Assembly: GCF_011752525.1 (NCBI RefSeq)
Contig: NZ_VWXI01000010.1
Span: forward strand, 1 to 64,000
Direction: 5' to 3'
DNA: 64,000 bases
DNA from: Pantoea sp. Cy-639
GTDB taxonomy: Bacteria > Pseudomonadota > Gammaproteobacteria > Pseudomonadales > Pseudomonadaceae
Under the pieces are notes generated by a model. That model saw nothing but the letters and a program-made list of their open reading frames with translations. It was not told where the DNA came from and made no database searches. Position numbers and translations under genes: made by a program. Below, in pieces: positions 9,156-17,260 of the stretch. Each line of letters begins with the position of its first letter. The stretch's first letter is position 1.

Positions 9156-10558
9156 TGGTCATGCGTAATCTTGCAATACCCTTCGCCCTGGCATTGGCCT
9201 TGGCCGGTTGTTCCCTGGCGCCGACCTACCAGCGCCCCGAAGCGCCGGTGGCCGCCGCCTGGGGCGACGCCGCAGGGCACCAGGGGCCAGCGCTGGCGCA
9301 GTTGGACTGGCAGGCGTTCATCGTCGATCCGGCGCTGCGCCAGCTGGTCGGCACGGCCCTGGACAACAACCGTTCGCTGCGCCAGACCCTGCTCGACATC
9401 GAGCAGGCCCGTGCGCAGTACCGTATTCAGCGGGCCGACCGCTTGCCTGGCCTGAGCGCCGGCGCCTCGGGCAATCGCCAGCACCTGCCGGCGGACCTGT
9501 CGAGCACGGGGCGTGAAGGGGTCAGCAGCACTTACCAGGTCGGCCTTTCGCTGCCGGAATACGAAGTCGACCTGTTCGGTCGGGTCAAGAGCCTGAGCGA
9601 TGCGGCGCTGGAGCAGTACCTGAGCACCGAGGAGGTCGGCCGCGCCGCGCGCATCGCGCTGATCGCCGAGGTCAGCCAGGCCTACCTGACCCTGGACGGC
9701 GCCGAGCGGCGCCTGGCACTGACCCGTCAGACCCTGTCCAGTCGCGAGGACTCGCTGGCGCTGGTCGGCCAGCGGCGTTCGGCCGGCACGGCCACCGCGC
9801 TGGACCATCAGGAAGCACTGGGGCTGGTCGAACAGTCCCGGGCCGAGCTCGAGGCGACCGTGCGTCAGCAGCGCCAGGCCTATAACGCGCTGGTCCTGCT
9901 GCTGGGTAGCGCCGAGGCGGGCAAGGCCATTCCGACCGCGCGCTCGGCCGAGCCGATGGTCCTGCAGGACATCGCGCCAGGCGCGCCATCGGCGCTGATC
10001 GAGCGACGTCCGGACATCCTCGCCGCCGAACACCGGCTGCGGGCGCGCAATGCCGACATCGGTGCGGCGCGGGCGGCGTTCTTCCCGCGGATCAGCCTGA
10101 CCGGCAGCTTCGGCACCTCCAGTGCGCAGATGTCGGGCCTGTTCGATGGCGGCTCGCGCAGTTGGAGCTTCATGCCACAACTGTCGCTGCCGCTGTTCGA
10201 CGGCGGACGCAACAAGGCTGGCCTGAGCCTGGCCGAGGCGCGCAAGGACTCGGCAGTGGCCGCCTACGAGGGCACCATCCAGACCGCCTTCCGCGAAGTG
10301 GCCGACGCCCTGGCCGGCACCGATACCCTGCGCCGCGAGGAAGCGGCGCGCCGGGCCCTGGCCGATACCAGCCGGGCCACCCTGGCGCTGGCCAAGGCCC
10401 GCTACGAGGGTGGCGTGGACAACCATCTGCGCTACCTGGATGCGCAGCGCAACAGCTATGTGAATGAAGCGGCCTTCATCGAGGCCAGCACCCAGCGCCA
10501 ACTGGCCCTGGTCGACCTGTTCCGCGCCCTCGGCGGCGGCTGGCCGGCCAAGGGCTAG
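9155..10558 (+). CDS. RND efflux outer-membrane channel (NodT/OprM family lipoprotein)
   Basis: A 467-residue TolC-type outer-membrane factor. The ATG at 9155 overlaps the pump stop codon (TGATG) and has GAGGTGG seven bases upstream; ATG 9161 is an alternative. The lipobox LAGC falls near residue 20, followed by the family start APTYQRPEAP. The typical repeated segments are present, including ERRPDILAAEHRLRARNADIGAARAAFFPRISLTGSFG. It completes a full tripartite pump in one operon. Confidence 0.94.
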   Translation: MVMRNLAIPFALALALAGCSLAPTYQRPEAPVAAAWGDAAGHQGPALAQLDWQAFIVDPALRQLVGTALDNNRSLRQTLLDIEQARAQYRIQRADRLPGLSAGASGNRQHLPADLSSTGREGVSSTYQVGLSLPEYEVDLFGRVKSLSDAALEQYLSTEEVGRAARIALIAEVSQAYLTLDGAERRLALTRQTLSSREDSLALVGQRRSAGTATALDHQEALGLVEQSRAELEATVRQQRQAYNALVLLLGSAEAGKAIPTARSAEPMVLQDIAPGAPSALIERRPDILAAEHRLRARNADIGAARAAFFPRISLTGSFGTSSAQMSGLFDGGSRSWSFMPQLSLPLFDGGRNKAGLSLAEARKDSAVAAYEGTIQTAFREVADALAGTDTLRREEAARRALADTSRATLALAKARYEGGVDNHLRYLDAQRNSYVNEAAFIEASTQRQLALVDLFRALGGGWPAKG

Positions 10559-10593
10559 GCAACGACTCCTTTGGTTGGATGATCCAGCCGTTA

Positions 10594-10628
10594 CAGCCCC
10601 TGGGCCACGTGCCCCGGGGCTTTTTTTT
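10594..10628 (+). terminator. Rho-independent terminator of the RND operon
   Basis: A GC-rich stem (GCCCC-x-GGG paired with CCC-x-GGGGC around a short loop) is followed directly by eight T residues at 10621-10628. It lies about 40 bp after the channel gene stop. Confidence 0.85.
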
Positions 10629-10738
10629 GCCTGCGCGACTGGATGACGCCCGGCAGGACGGTGCCAAGGCCCGGGATTCGGGCGGCGGGCGCTGAACTAT
10701 AGTCATGGGCGGCAGATGCCAGACGACAAGGGACTTCA

Positions 10739-12304
10739 ATGCGCACAGCCAGGAACAAGACTGAAGACGGCCTGTTCGCGGTGACCGGCGAGGGCCGCGC
10801 CGTGTCGCTGTTTCGCCTGGTGCTCAGCTTCATGGCGGTGGTGATGCTGGCCTTCGTGCTGATCGAAGGCTGGCGGATCTGGCGCGATTATCGCCAGGTG
10901 TTCATCAATGCCGAGAACGCGGTGACCAACCTGGCCCGGGCCACCGCCCAGCACGCCGAGGACGCCATCCGCCAGGTCGATGCCATCACCGCCGCGCTGG
11001 CCGAGCGCCTGGAGGGCGACGGTTTCGAGCATATCGACCGGCCACGCCTGCACGCGCTGCTCAAGCAGCAGGCAGCGATCATGCCGCAGTTGCACGGCCT
11101 GTTCGTCTATGGGCCCGACGGCAGCTGGATCGTCACCGACAAGGACGTGGTGCCGGCCGGCGCCAACAACGCCGACCGCGACTATTTCATCTACCACCGC
11201 ACCCATCCCGGGCGCGAGGTGCGCATCGGCTCGGTGGTGCGCAGCCGCTCCACTGGCGATCTGATCATTCCCATCTCGCGGCGCCTGGACCGCCCCGACG
11301 GCAGTTTCGCCGGCGTGTTGCTGGGCACCATCAAGGTCGACTGGTTCGTGCGCTACTACGGTGACTTCAAGATCGACGAGCGCGGCGCCCTGGTACTGGC
11401 CAAGCGTGACGGCACCATCCTCGTGCGCCGGCCGTTCGTCGAGAAGGTGATCGGCCGCAGCCTGGCCAGCAGCGATATCTTCCGCCATTACCTGCCCTAT
11501 GCCAGCGAAGGCGTGGCCGAAGCCGTGGCGGTGGTGGACGGCACGCCACGGCTGTATGCGTTCCGGGCCTTGTCGAGCTACCCGCTGGTGGTGGAAGCGG
11601 GGCTTTCACGCGAGTCGATCATCGCCCCCTGGCGCCACGACATGCTCAAGTCGGTGGTGGTGCTGTTGCTGTTATTGGTGGGCCTGGCCGCGTTCGGCTG
11701 GGTGGTGCTGCGCCAGTTGCGCGAACGGATCGCCATCGAACGGGCCTTGCACCAGGCACATCAGACCCTCAAGGCCATGGCCCTGACCGACAGCCTGACC
11801 GGCCTGGGCAACCGCCGACGGCTGGATGCGGTGCTCGAAGCGGAGATCCGTCGGGCACGGCGCCAAGGCTACGCGCTGGCGCTGGTGCTGTTCGACCTGG
11901 ACTACTTCAAGGCCTACAACGACCGTTACGGCCATCCGGCGGGGGACCAGTGCCTGCGACGCTTTGGCGCGTTGCTGCAACAGGCGCTCAAGCGCCCGGG
12001 CGACCTGGCGGTGCGCTACGGTGGCGAGGAGTTCGTGGTGCTGCTGCCCAACACCGATGTCCAGGGCGCCAGCCAGATCGTCCAGGAGATCCTGCAACTG
12101 TTGCGCCGCCAGGCCATGGTCCATGACGGCAGCCCGGTGGGACTGGTATCGGCCAGTGCGGGCATCGCGGTGGGCAGGCCGGGCCTGGAGGCGGTTACGC
12201 CGGAGAACCTGGTGGCGGCGGCCGATGCTGCGCTTTACGAGGCCAAGCGCCAGGGGCGCGACCGCTACTGCGTGGCGGCGGGGATCGAGGCGGGAGCAGG
12301 CTGA
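10739..12304 (+). CDS. Membrane diguanylate cyclase with periplasmic Cache-type sensor
   Basis: A 521-residue protein predicted to make cyclic di-GMP. A TM helix near residues 25-42 (FRLVLSFMAVVMLAFVLI) is followed by a periplasmic region of about 250 residues resembling dCache sensors. A second TM helix (VVVLLLLLVGLAAFGWVVL, ~305-323) leads to a C-terminal GGDEF domain. The active-site signature is GGEEF, and RPGD lies five residues before it, matching an RxxD inhibitory I-site, so an active, feedback-controlled cyclase is expected. The ligand is unknown. It is a single gene after the efflux terminator. Confidence 0.92.
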   Translation: MRTARNKTEDGLFAVTGEGRAVSLFRLVLSFMAVVMLAFVLIEGWRIWRDYRQVFINAENAVTNLARATAQHAEDAIRQVDAITAALAERLEGDGFEHIDRPRLHALLKQQAAIMPQLHGLFVYGPDGSWIVTDKDVVPAGANNADRDYFIYHRTHPGREVRIGSVVRSRSTGDLIIPISRRLDRPDGSFAGVLLGTIKVDWFVRYYGDFKIDERGALVLAKRDGTILVRRPFVEKVIGRSLASSDIFRHYLPYASEGVAEAVAVVDGTPRLYAFRALSSYPLVVEAGLSRESIIAPWRHDMLKSVVVLLLLLVGLAAFGWVVLRQLRERIAIERALHQAHQTLKAMALTDSLTGLGNRRRLDAVLEAEIRRARRQGYALALVLFDLDYFKAYNDRYGHPAGDQCLRRFGALLQQALKRPGDLAVRYGGEEFVVLLPNTDVQGASQIVQEILQLLRRQAMVHDGSPVGLVSASAGIAVGRPGLEAVTPENLVAAADAALYEAKRQGRDRYCVAAGIEAGAG

Positions 12305-12355
12305 GCATCGCGGGGCAAGCCCGCGCCCATGAAGCCCGTGCGCGGGAGTGGGCCA
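12305..12355. repeat. REP-like palindrome at a convergent gene junction
   Basis: GC-rich inverted segments (GCGGGGCAAGCCCGCG and the nearby CCCGTGCGCGGGAGTGGG) fill the gap between the cyclase stop and the convergent acetyltransferase gene. They probably act as a bidirectional transcription stop. Confidence 0.5.
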
Positions 12356-12388
12356 GGTTGCCCTGGTCCTTGGCGAGCCCCAGGCACC

Positions 12389-12895
12389 TCAGCTCAGTAC
12401 CAGCGCCATGGCGCAGCGGCCTTCCAGGCCATGGGCTCTTTCTGCGGCCAGGATCGCAGACAAGCGCGCATCAAGCTCGGCCAGTGGCAGCACGCAAAAG
12501 CCGAGACGTTCGTAGAACGGCCGATTCCAGGGCACGTCGGCAAACGTGGTCAGGGTCACCGAGTGCAGCCTTTGCAGGCGGGCCTGCGCCAGCGCCTGTT
12601 CCAGCAACTGCCGTCCCAGCCCCTGGCCTTGGGCCGCCTGGCCTACCGACAACTCGTGCACGTGCAGGGCAGTGCCGACCACCTCGGCGCACAGAAAGCC
12701 GACGAGGCAGTCCTGGTCATCCACCGCCACCCAGCTGGTTCCGGCGTCGAGCAAGCGCTGGTGCTCGCTTGCCTCCATCACCTCACTGTCCGCCAGCCAG
12801 GCCAGCCCCGGCACCTGCCGGAACGTCTGGGCGGCGGAGCGCTCGATGGCAGGGAGATGGGCGAGATCCTTGGCGAGGGTAGGGCGTATGGGCAT
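12389..12895 (-). CDS. GNAT-family N-acetyltransferase
   Basis: A 168-residue Gcn5-related acetyltransferase. The acetyl-CoA pyrophosphate-binding loop reads VGQAAQGQGLGRQLLEQAL (the Q-x-x-G-x-G/A pattern), after strand ELSV and before the FYERLGF motif of the C-terminal half. The start MPIRPTLAKDL at 12895 is preferred over an upstream ATG that would add 19 unlikely residues. It is divergent from the putative zinc-starvation operon; the Zur-like box lies about 65 bp upstream of its start, so shared control is possible. The acetyl acceptor is unknown. Confidence 0.85.
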   Translation of the reverse strand: MPIRPTLAKDLAHLPAIERSAAQTFRQVPGLAWLADSEVMEASEHQRLLDAGTSWVAVDDQDCLVGFLCAEVVGTALHVHELSVGQAAQGQGLGRQLLEQALAQARLQRLHSVTLTTFADVPWNRPFYERLGFCVLPLAELDARLSAILAAERAHGLEGRCAMALVLS

Positions 12896-12958
12896 GACGG
12901 CGGCTGCGTGGCGTGGTGGGCCGCAGAGCGTAGCGCATAAATGGGGTTGCAAGTAGGG

Positions 12959-12973
12959 TGTTATAACGTAACA
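12959..12973. promoter_or_regulatory. Predicted Zur operator
   Basis: The 15-bp sequence TGTTATAACGTAACA is an imperfect palindrome (TGTTAT/GTAACA arms) and closely matches the gamma-proteobacterial Zur consensus TGTTATAWTATAACA. A possible -35 TTGCAA lies at 12947-12952 with a weak -10 AACATT at 12970-12975, so bound Zur would cover the promoter. The genes downstream match a known P. aeruginosa zinc-starvation cluster. The matching arms are seen; Zur binding is inferred. Confidence 0.7.
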
Positions 12974-13005
12974 TTTATGACTTTCCCCACCAGCAGGTCT
13001 TCCCC

Positions 13006-13566
13006 GTGATCCGCAGAAACCCTTCCGGCCATCTCCCTGAAATCGCCGAGTCGGCCTACATCGACCACACCGCGATCATCTGCGGCAAGGTGATCATCCA
13101 TGACAACGTGTTCGTCGGTCCCTACGCGGTGATTCGCGCCGACGAGGTCGACGCCGACGGCGACATGCAGCCGATCGAGATCGGTGCCAACTCGAATATC
13201 CAGGACGGCGTGGTGATCCATTCCAAGTCCGGCGCGGCGGTGCGTATCGGCCAGTACAGCTCCATCGCCCACCGCTCCATCGTGCATGGTCCCTGCGAGG
13301 TCGGCGACCGGGTGTTCATCGGTTTCAACAGCGTGCTGTTCAACTGCCGGGTGGGCGACGGCAGCGTGGTGCGGCACAACTCGGTGGTCGATGGCCGCGA
13401 CCTGCCGCCGCGCTTCTACGTGCCGCCCACCGAGCACATCGGCCCGCACACCGATCTCGACCGTTATCCGCCGGTCAGCGTGTCGGCCTCGGAGTTCTCC
13501 GAGGACGTGGCACGCACCAACATCGACCTGGTCCAGGGCTACAAGGCCCTGCAGAACGAGTTCTGA
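13006..13566 (+). CDS. Gamma-carbonic anhydrase family protein (PA5540-like)
   Basis: A 186-residue left-handed beta-helix protein of the gamma-carbonic anhydrase family. The hexapeptide repeats run from AIICGKVIIHDNVFVGPYAVIRAD onward. The three metal-ligand histidines are present (in GVVIHSKSG, SIAHRS and IVHGPC), as are the conserved Arg/Asp of VIRADE and NIQDG. Translation starts at GTG 13006 (CAGG upstream); an out-of-frame ATG 12977 hits a stop. It is the first gene of an operon with a dihydroorotase two bases downstream, as in the P. aeruginosa Zur-controlled dksA2 region. It may be a metal-flexible carbonic anhydrase used when zinc is short. Confidence 0.85.
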   Translation: MIRRNPSGHLPEIAESAYIDHTAIICGKVIIHDNVFVGPYAVIRADEVDADGDMQPIEIGANSNIQDGVVIHSKSGAAVRIGQYSSIAHRSIVHGPCEVGDRVFIGFNSVLFNCRVGDGSVVRHNSVVDGRDLPPRFYVPPTEHIGPHTDLDRYPPVSVSASEFSEDVARTNIDLVQGYKALQNEF

Positions 13567-13568
13567 AC

Positions 13569-14906
13569 ATGGACACGCTGCTGCTGCGCAACGCACGGTT
13601 GGTCAACGAGGGGCGTGAGTTCGACGGCGACCTGCTGGTGCGCCGTGGGCGCATCGAGCGGATCGCCGCCAGCCTGGAGAATGTCCGGGCCAGTCGGGAG
13701 ATCGACGCCAACGGCGCCTGGCTGTTGCCGGGAATGATCGACGACCAGGTGCACTTTCGCGAGCCGGGGGCTGAGCACAAGGGCAGCATCGCCAGTGAGT
13801 CGCGGGCGGCGGTGGCAGGTGGCATCACCAGTTTCATGGACATGCCCAACACCAACCCGCCGACCCTGAGCCTCGACGCGCTGGCCGACAAGAAGCGCCG
13901 GGCGGCGGCCGGTTCGCTGGCCAACTACGGCTTCCACTTCGGTGTCAGCCGCGACAACCTCGAGGTCATCGCCGCCCTCGACCCGCGCGAGGTGGCGGGG
14001 ATCAAGGTGTTCATGGGCGCTTCCACCGGCGACCTGCTGGTGGACGATCCGCAGGTGCTGGAGAAGCTGTTCGTGCATGCCCCGACCCTGGTCCTGGCCC
14101 ATTGCGAACACACCCCGAGCATCCTCGACAACGAAAGCCACTGGCGCCTGCGCCATGGCGAGTTCATCCCGCCAGCCGCGCACCCGCTGATCCGCGATGC
14201 CGAGGCCTGCTACCGCTCATCCAGCCTGGCGGTGGCACTGGCGCGGCGCTTCGGTACCCGCCTGCACGTGCTGCACCTGACCACCGCCCGCGAACTGGCG
14301 TTGTTCGAGCCGGGGCCGGTCACGGGCAAGCGCATCACCGCCGAGGTGTGCGTGCACCATCTGCTGTTCGACGACAGTGACTACGCCCGTCTCGGCCACC
14401 TGATCAAGTGCAACCCGGCGATCAAGACCGGCAGCGATCGCGAGGCGCTGCGCCAGGCGCTGGCGTGCGGGCGCATCGATGTGATAGGCACCGACCATGC
14501 GCCGCACACCCTGGAGGAAAAGCGCCGGGTCTACACCCGTGCCCCCGCTGGCCTGCCGCTGGTGCAGCACGCCTTGCCGGCGGCGCTGGAGCTGGTGGCC
14601 GACGGGGTGCTGAGCATGGCGCAACTGGTCACCCGGACCAGCCATGCGGTGGCCGAGCTGTTCGCCATCCGCGAACGCGGCTTCTTGCGTGAGGGCTACT
14701 GGGCCGACCTGGTGCTGGTCGAGCGCCTGGCCACGCCACGGGCCGTGGCCGACGAGCCGGTGCTGGCGCGTTGCGGCTGGACGCCGTTCCAGCAGCGCAG
14801 CTTCCGCCATGGCGTGCGCAGCACGGTGGTGTCGGGGCAACTGGCCTGGCATGAGGGCCAGGTGCAGGCTCAGTGCCAGGGGCTGCCATTGATGTTCGAC
14901 CGTTGA
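13569..14906 (+). CDS. pyrQ: Dihydroorotase, DDQVHFREPG subtype (PyrQ-like)
   Basis: A 445-residue amidohydrolase related to dihydroorotase, the third step of pyrimidine synthesis. It carries the substrate and metal motifs of the family: DDQVHFREPG (residues ~58-67), the lysine of IKVFMGASTG, His in LAHCEH, His in LHVLHLT and Asp in GTDHAPHT. The first histidine of the usual HxH pair is Gln60 here, as in the Bacteroidetes-type subfamily. It sits between the gamma-carbonic anhydrase (2 bp upstream) and dksA2 genes behind a Zur-like box, like P. aeruginosa PyrQ (PA5541), a paralogue expressed under zinc limitation. Confidence 0.85.
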   Translation: MDTLLLRNARLVNEGREFDGDLLVRRGRIERIAASLENVRASREIDANGAWLLPGMIDDQVHFREPGAEHKGSIASESRAAVAGGITSFMDMPNTNPPTLSLDALADKKRRAAAGSLANYGFHFGVSRDNLEVIAALDPREVAGIKVFMGASTGDLLVDDPQVLEKLFVHAPTLVLAHCEHTPSILDNESHWRLRHGEFIPPAAHPLIRDAEACYRSSSLAVALARRFGTRLHVLHLTTARELALFEPGPVTGKRITAEVCVHHLLFDDSDYARLGHLIKCNPAIKTGSDREALRQALACGRIDVIGTDHAPHTLEEKRRVYTRAPAGLPLVQHALPAALELVADGVLSMAQLVTRTSHAVAELFAIRERGFLREGYWADLVLVERLATPRAVADEPVLARCGWTPFQQRSFRHGVRSTVVSGQLAWHEGQVQAQCQGLPLMFDR

Positions 14907-14949
14907 GCGAGGGCGCCGCAGCGCGGCACCGTCATCCAAGGAGTGAGCC

Positions 14950-15357
14950 ATGAATCAAGACGAACTGCTGCGCCAACCCGCCAGCGCCTACATGAACGAA
15001 CCCCAGCGCCAGTTCTTCCGCAACCTGCTGCTGACCCAGCGTGACGATTTGCAGGCGCGCATCGAGCAGGAGTTTCGCGCCCTGCGTGAGCAGGAGGTGC
15101 ACAGCGATCCCGCCGACATCGGTAGTGCCGAGGAGGAGCGCCACTGGCAACTGCGTTCGCTGGAGCGCGAGAAGAAGCTGCTGGACAAGATCGACCAGGC
15201 GCTGGAGCGCCTGGCCCGTGGCGATTACGGCTGGTGCGCCGAGACCGGCGAGCCGATCGGCCTGCGCCGTCTGCTGCTGCGGCCCACCGCCAACCTGTGC
15301 ATCGAGGCCAAGGAGCGCCAGGAGCTGCGCGAGCGGCACCGCCGTGACGACGGCTAG
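14950..15357 (+). CDS. dksA2: DksA2-type RNA polymerase regulator lacking two zinc cysteines
   Basis: A 135-residue DksA/TraR-family protein that binds RNA polymerase with ppGpp. A long coiled-coil region (residues ~20-90) contains DPADIGSAEEE with the acidic tip residues, followed by the zinc-finger region. Only Cys96 and Cys117 remain of the four cysteines: the CxxC pairs read C-A-E-T and C-I-E-A. P. aeruginosa DksA2 has the same loss and works without zinc. AAGGAG precedes the ATG. It is the last gene of the Zur-box operon, and its stop codon overlaps the stop of the convergent mgtC-like gene by three bases. Confidence 0.93.
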   Translation: MNQDELLRQPASAYMNEPQRQFFRNLLLTQRDDLQARIEQEFRALREQEVHSDPADIGSAEEERHWQLRSLEREKKLLDKIDQALERLARGDYGWCAETGEPIGLRRLLLRPTANLCIEAKERQELRERHRRDDG

Positions 15358-16067
15358 TCGCCGCTCAGGGCCTGGGCCTGCAGTTGCCAGCGCACCGAGC
15401 TGACGCCTTTCTCCAGGCTCACCCGGCTGACCAGACGCTCCAGCGAGGTTGGCGCCTGGGGCGTGCCGAGCAGTTCGGCGCGCACTTCAAGGCGTGCCGG
15501 GTTGGCCAGGTCTTCGCTGTGCAGCGATTGCAGGCGCAGGCCTGGGTCGCTGAGGCTGTGCAGCATCAGGCTGCGGACCTGGATCTCGTCTTCGGCGCGG
15601 CAGACGATGCGCACTTCATAGTGCTGCTCGACCTCGCTGGCCGGTACCACCTCCTGGCGATCCAGGCGCTGGGCGATATCGCGCAGCAGGATGTTGGCGC
15701 ACAGCACCACCAGGCTGCCCAGCGAGGCCTCGAGCAGCAGGCCGAGGCTGCACAGCACGCCGACCGCGGCGGTGCACCAGAGGGTGGCGGCGGTGTTCAG
15801 GCCGCGCACGTTGAAGCCGTCGCGCATGATCACGCCCCCCCCGAGAAAGCCGATGCCCGAGACCACGTAGGCAGCGATGCGCGAGGCATCGGTGGGGGCC
15901 ATGCCTGGCACGGCCTGGGTCATCAGCACGAACAGGCAGGCGCCGGTGCTGACCAGCGCGTTGGTGCGCAGGCCGGTCAGGCGCTGACGCAGTTGACGTT
16001 CGGCGCCGATCAGCGCGCCGAGCACCAGGGCCACGCTGACGCGCAGCAGGAAGATTTTCCAATCCAT
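15354..16067 (-). CDS. MgtC/SapB family inner-membrane protein
   Basis: A 237-residue MgtC-family protein. The N-terminal ~140 residues contain four to five TM helices with the family signatures ALVLGALIGAERQ, GIGFLGGGVIMRDG and GLNTAATLW. The C-terminal ~90 residues form the soluble ACT-like domain. MgtC proteins support growth and survival at low magnesium and inhibit F-type ATP synthase in Salmonella; here the role is inferred from family. The gene converges on dksA2 with overlapping stops, so no terminator fits between the two. Confidence 0.92.
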   Translation of the reverse strand: MDWKIFLLRVSVALVLGALIGAERQLRQRLTGLRTNALVSTGACLFVLMTQAVPGMAPTDASRIAAYVVSGIGFLGGGVIMRDGFNVRGLNTAATLWCTAAVGVLCSLGLLLEASLGSLVVLCANILLRDIAQRLDRQEVVPASEVEQHYEVRIVCRAEDEIQVRSLMLHSLSDPGLRLQSLHSEDLANPARLEVRAELLGTPQAPTSLERLVSRVSLEKGVSSVRWQLQAQALSGD

Positions 16068-16417
16068 AGCGATACCTCGTTCCGCGGGCGTGTGCCCGCA
16101 CAGGCGCCGACCGCGAAGGCGGCGCGGATGACAACGAAAGAATGCGCAGGACCACGAGCCATCATGCCGGCAAGGCGTCTGGCTGGAGTTCGAGAAGGAG
16201 GGACCGGGCCATATGGGGGCCGGGGGAAACCACCGTCTACCGAGTGCGGCGAGACAGTGGCAGGGACGCTGCCGGACTAGCTCGCCGTGTGGGCCTGTCG
16301 CAATCGACTGGGGCTACTGTCCAATGCAGGGGTCTCCTGTCTGGGGAATGCATGAGTGCGGGGCGGACCATACGCCTCGACCCGGGCGGGGTCAAGGCGC
16401 GGAACGTGACAATTGCG
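16068..16417. other. 350-bp intergenic region upstream of mgtC-like gene
   Basis: No gene is supported. On the minus strand this is the promoter and long leader of the MgtC-family gene, lying after the stop of the methyltransferase gene. The part next to mgtC is ordinary; the distal half (16270-16410) has several short GC-rich inverted segments. I recognise no known magnesium riboswitch and no clear terminator. Confidence 0.4.
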
Positions 16418-17188
16418 TTAATCCAGGCGCTGGCAGACGAAGGCCTGGGTCTGGTAAGGGAAGGCGACTTGTGGCTGGTCCTTGAGTGTCGGATGGGTGT
16501 CGATCAGCGCGCGTAGCCGGGCCATCACCCGATCCTGCTCGGCCTCGGGCAGCGCGGCGATGAAGCTGACCGAGCGCAGGCGCTCGAGGATGACGGTCGC
16601 GGGGCTGCCGATGTGGGCATGGGGCAGGCTGGTCAGTTGTGGCGCGGTGAAGAAGCGGCCATCGAATGCGTCGCGCCAGCGACCGGTGTGAAAGCGTGGG
16701 GTATCGCCTTCGTAGGGGGTGATGATGCGGGTGATCTGCGCTACCCAGTCCACCGATTCGTCGCGCACGTTCCAGATCAGCCCCAGGCGTCCGCCAGGAG
16801 CCAGCACCCGGTGGATTTCGGCCAGCGCGGCCGGGTCGGCGAACCAGTGGAACGCCTGGGCGCAGACCACCACCTGCTGGCTGGCATCGGCCAGTGGCAG
16901 GTGCTGGGCGGTGCCGTCGAGCACTGGCACGCCAGGCAATTGAGCGCAGAACTGCGCGCGCATCGCCGCCACCGGCTCGACCGCAGTGAGGCGTGGCCCG
17001 AGCTGGGCGAGCAGGCGGGTGAACTTGCCGGTGCCGGCGCCGAGGTCGAGCACCTGGGTGTCGCGGGCGATGCCGAGCGTGTCGCCCAGCCAGCCGAGCA
17101 AGGCCTGCGGGTAGTCCGGGCGGCCCTGCTCGTAGTTGCCCGACTGGCGGGTATAGCCGGTGCTGGCCGCACTGTGTACATCCTTCAT
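16418..17188 (-). CDS. Class I SAM-dependent methyltransferase
   Basis: A 256-residue methyltransferase with the SAM-binding glycine motif VLDLGAGTGKFT (motif I), the acidic residue of LTAVEP, and the post-I segment VVVCAQAFHWFADPAALAEIHRVLAPGGRLGLIW. This is typical of the UbiE/TAM-like group acting on small molecules. The ATG at 17188 has a GGAGGGA site. It is divergent from the crtZ-like gene with 72 bp between them. The substrate is unknown. Confidence 0.88.
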   Translation of the reverse strand: MKDVHSAASTGYTRQSGNYEQGRPDYPQALLGWLGDTLGIARDTQVLDLGAGTGKFTRLLAQLGPRLTAVEPVAAMRAQFCAQLPGVPVLDGTAQHLPLADASQQVVVCAQAFHWFADPAALAEIHRVLAPGGRLGLIWNVRDESVDWVAQITRIITPYEGDTPRFHTGRWRDAFDGRFFTAPQLTSLPHAHIGSPATVILERLRSVSFIAALPEAEQDRVMARLRALIDTHPTLKDQPQVAFPYQTQAFVCQRLD

Positions 17189-17260
17189 GGAAAATCCCTC
17201 CGAATGACCTGTGGGCAATGTTACCCTTGCGCCCTTCGTTGCCAACCCCCGGATCGTCCC

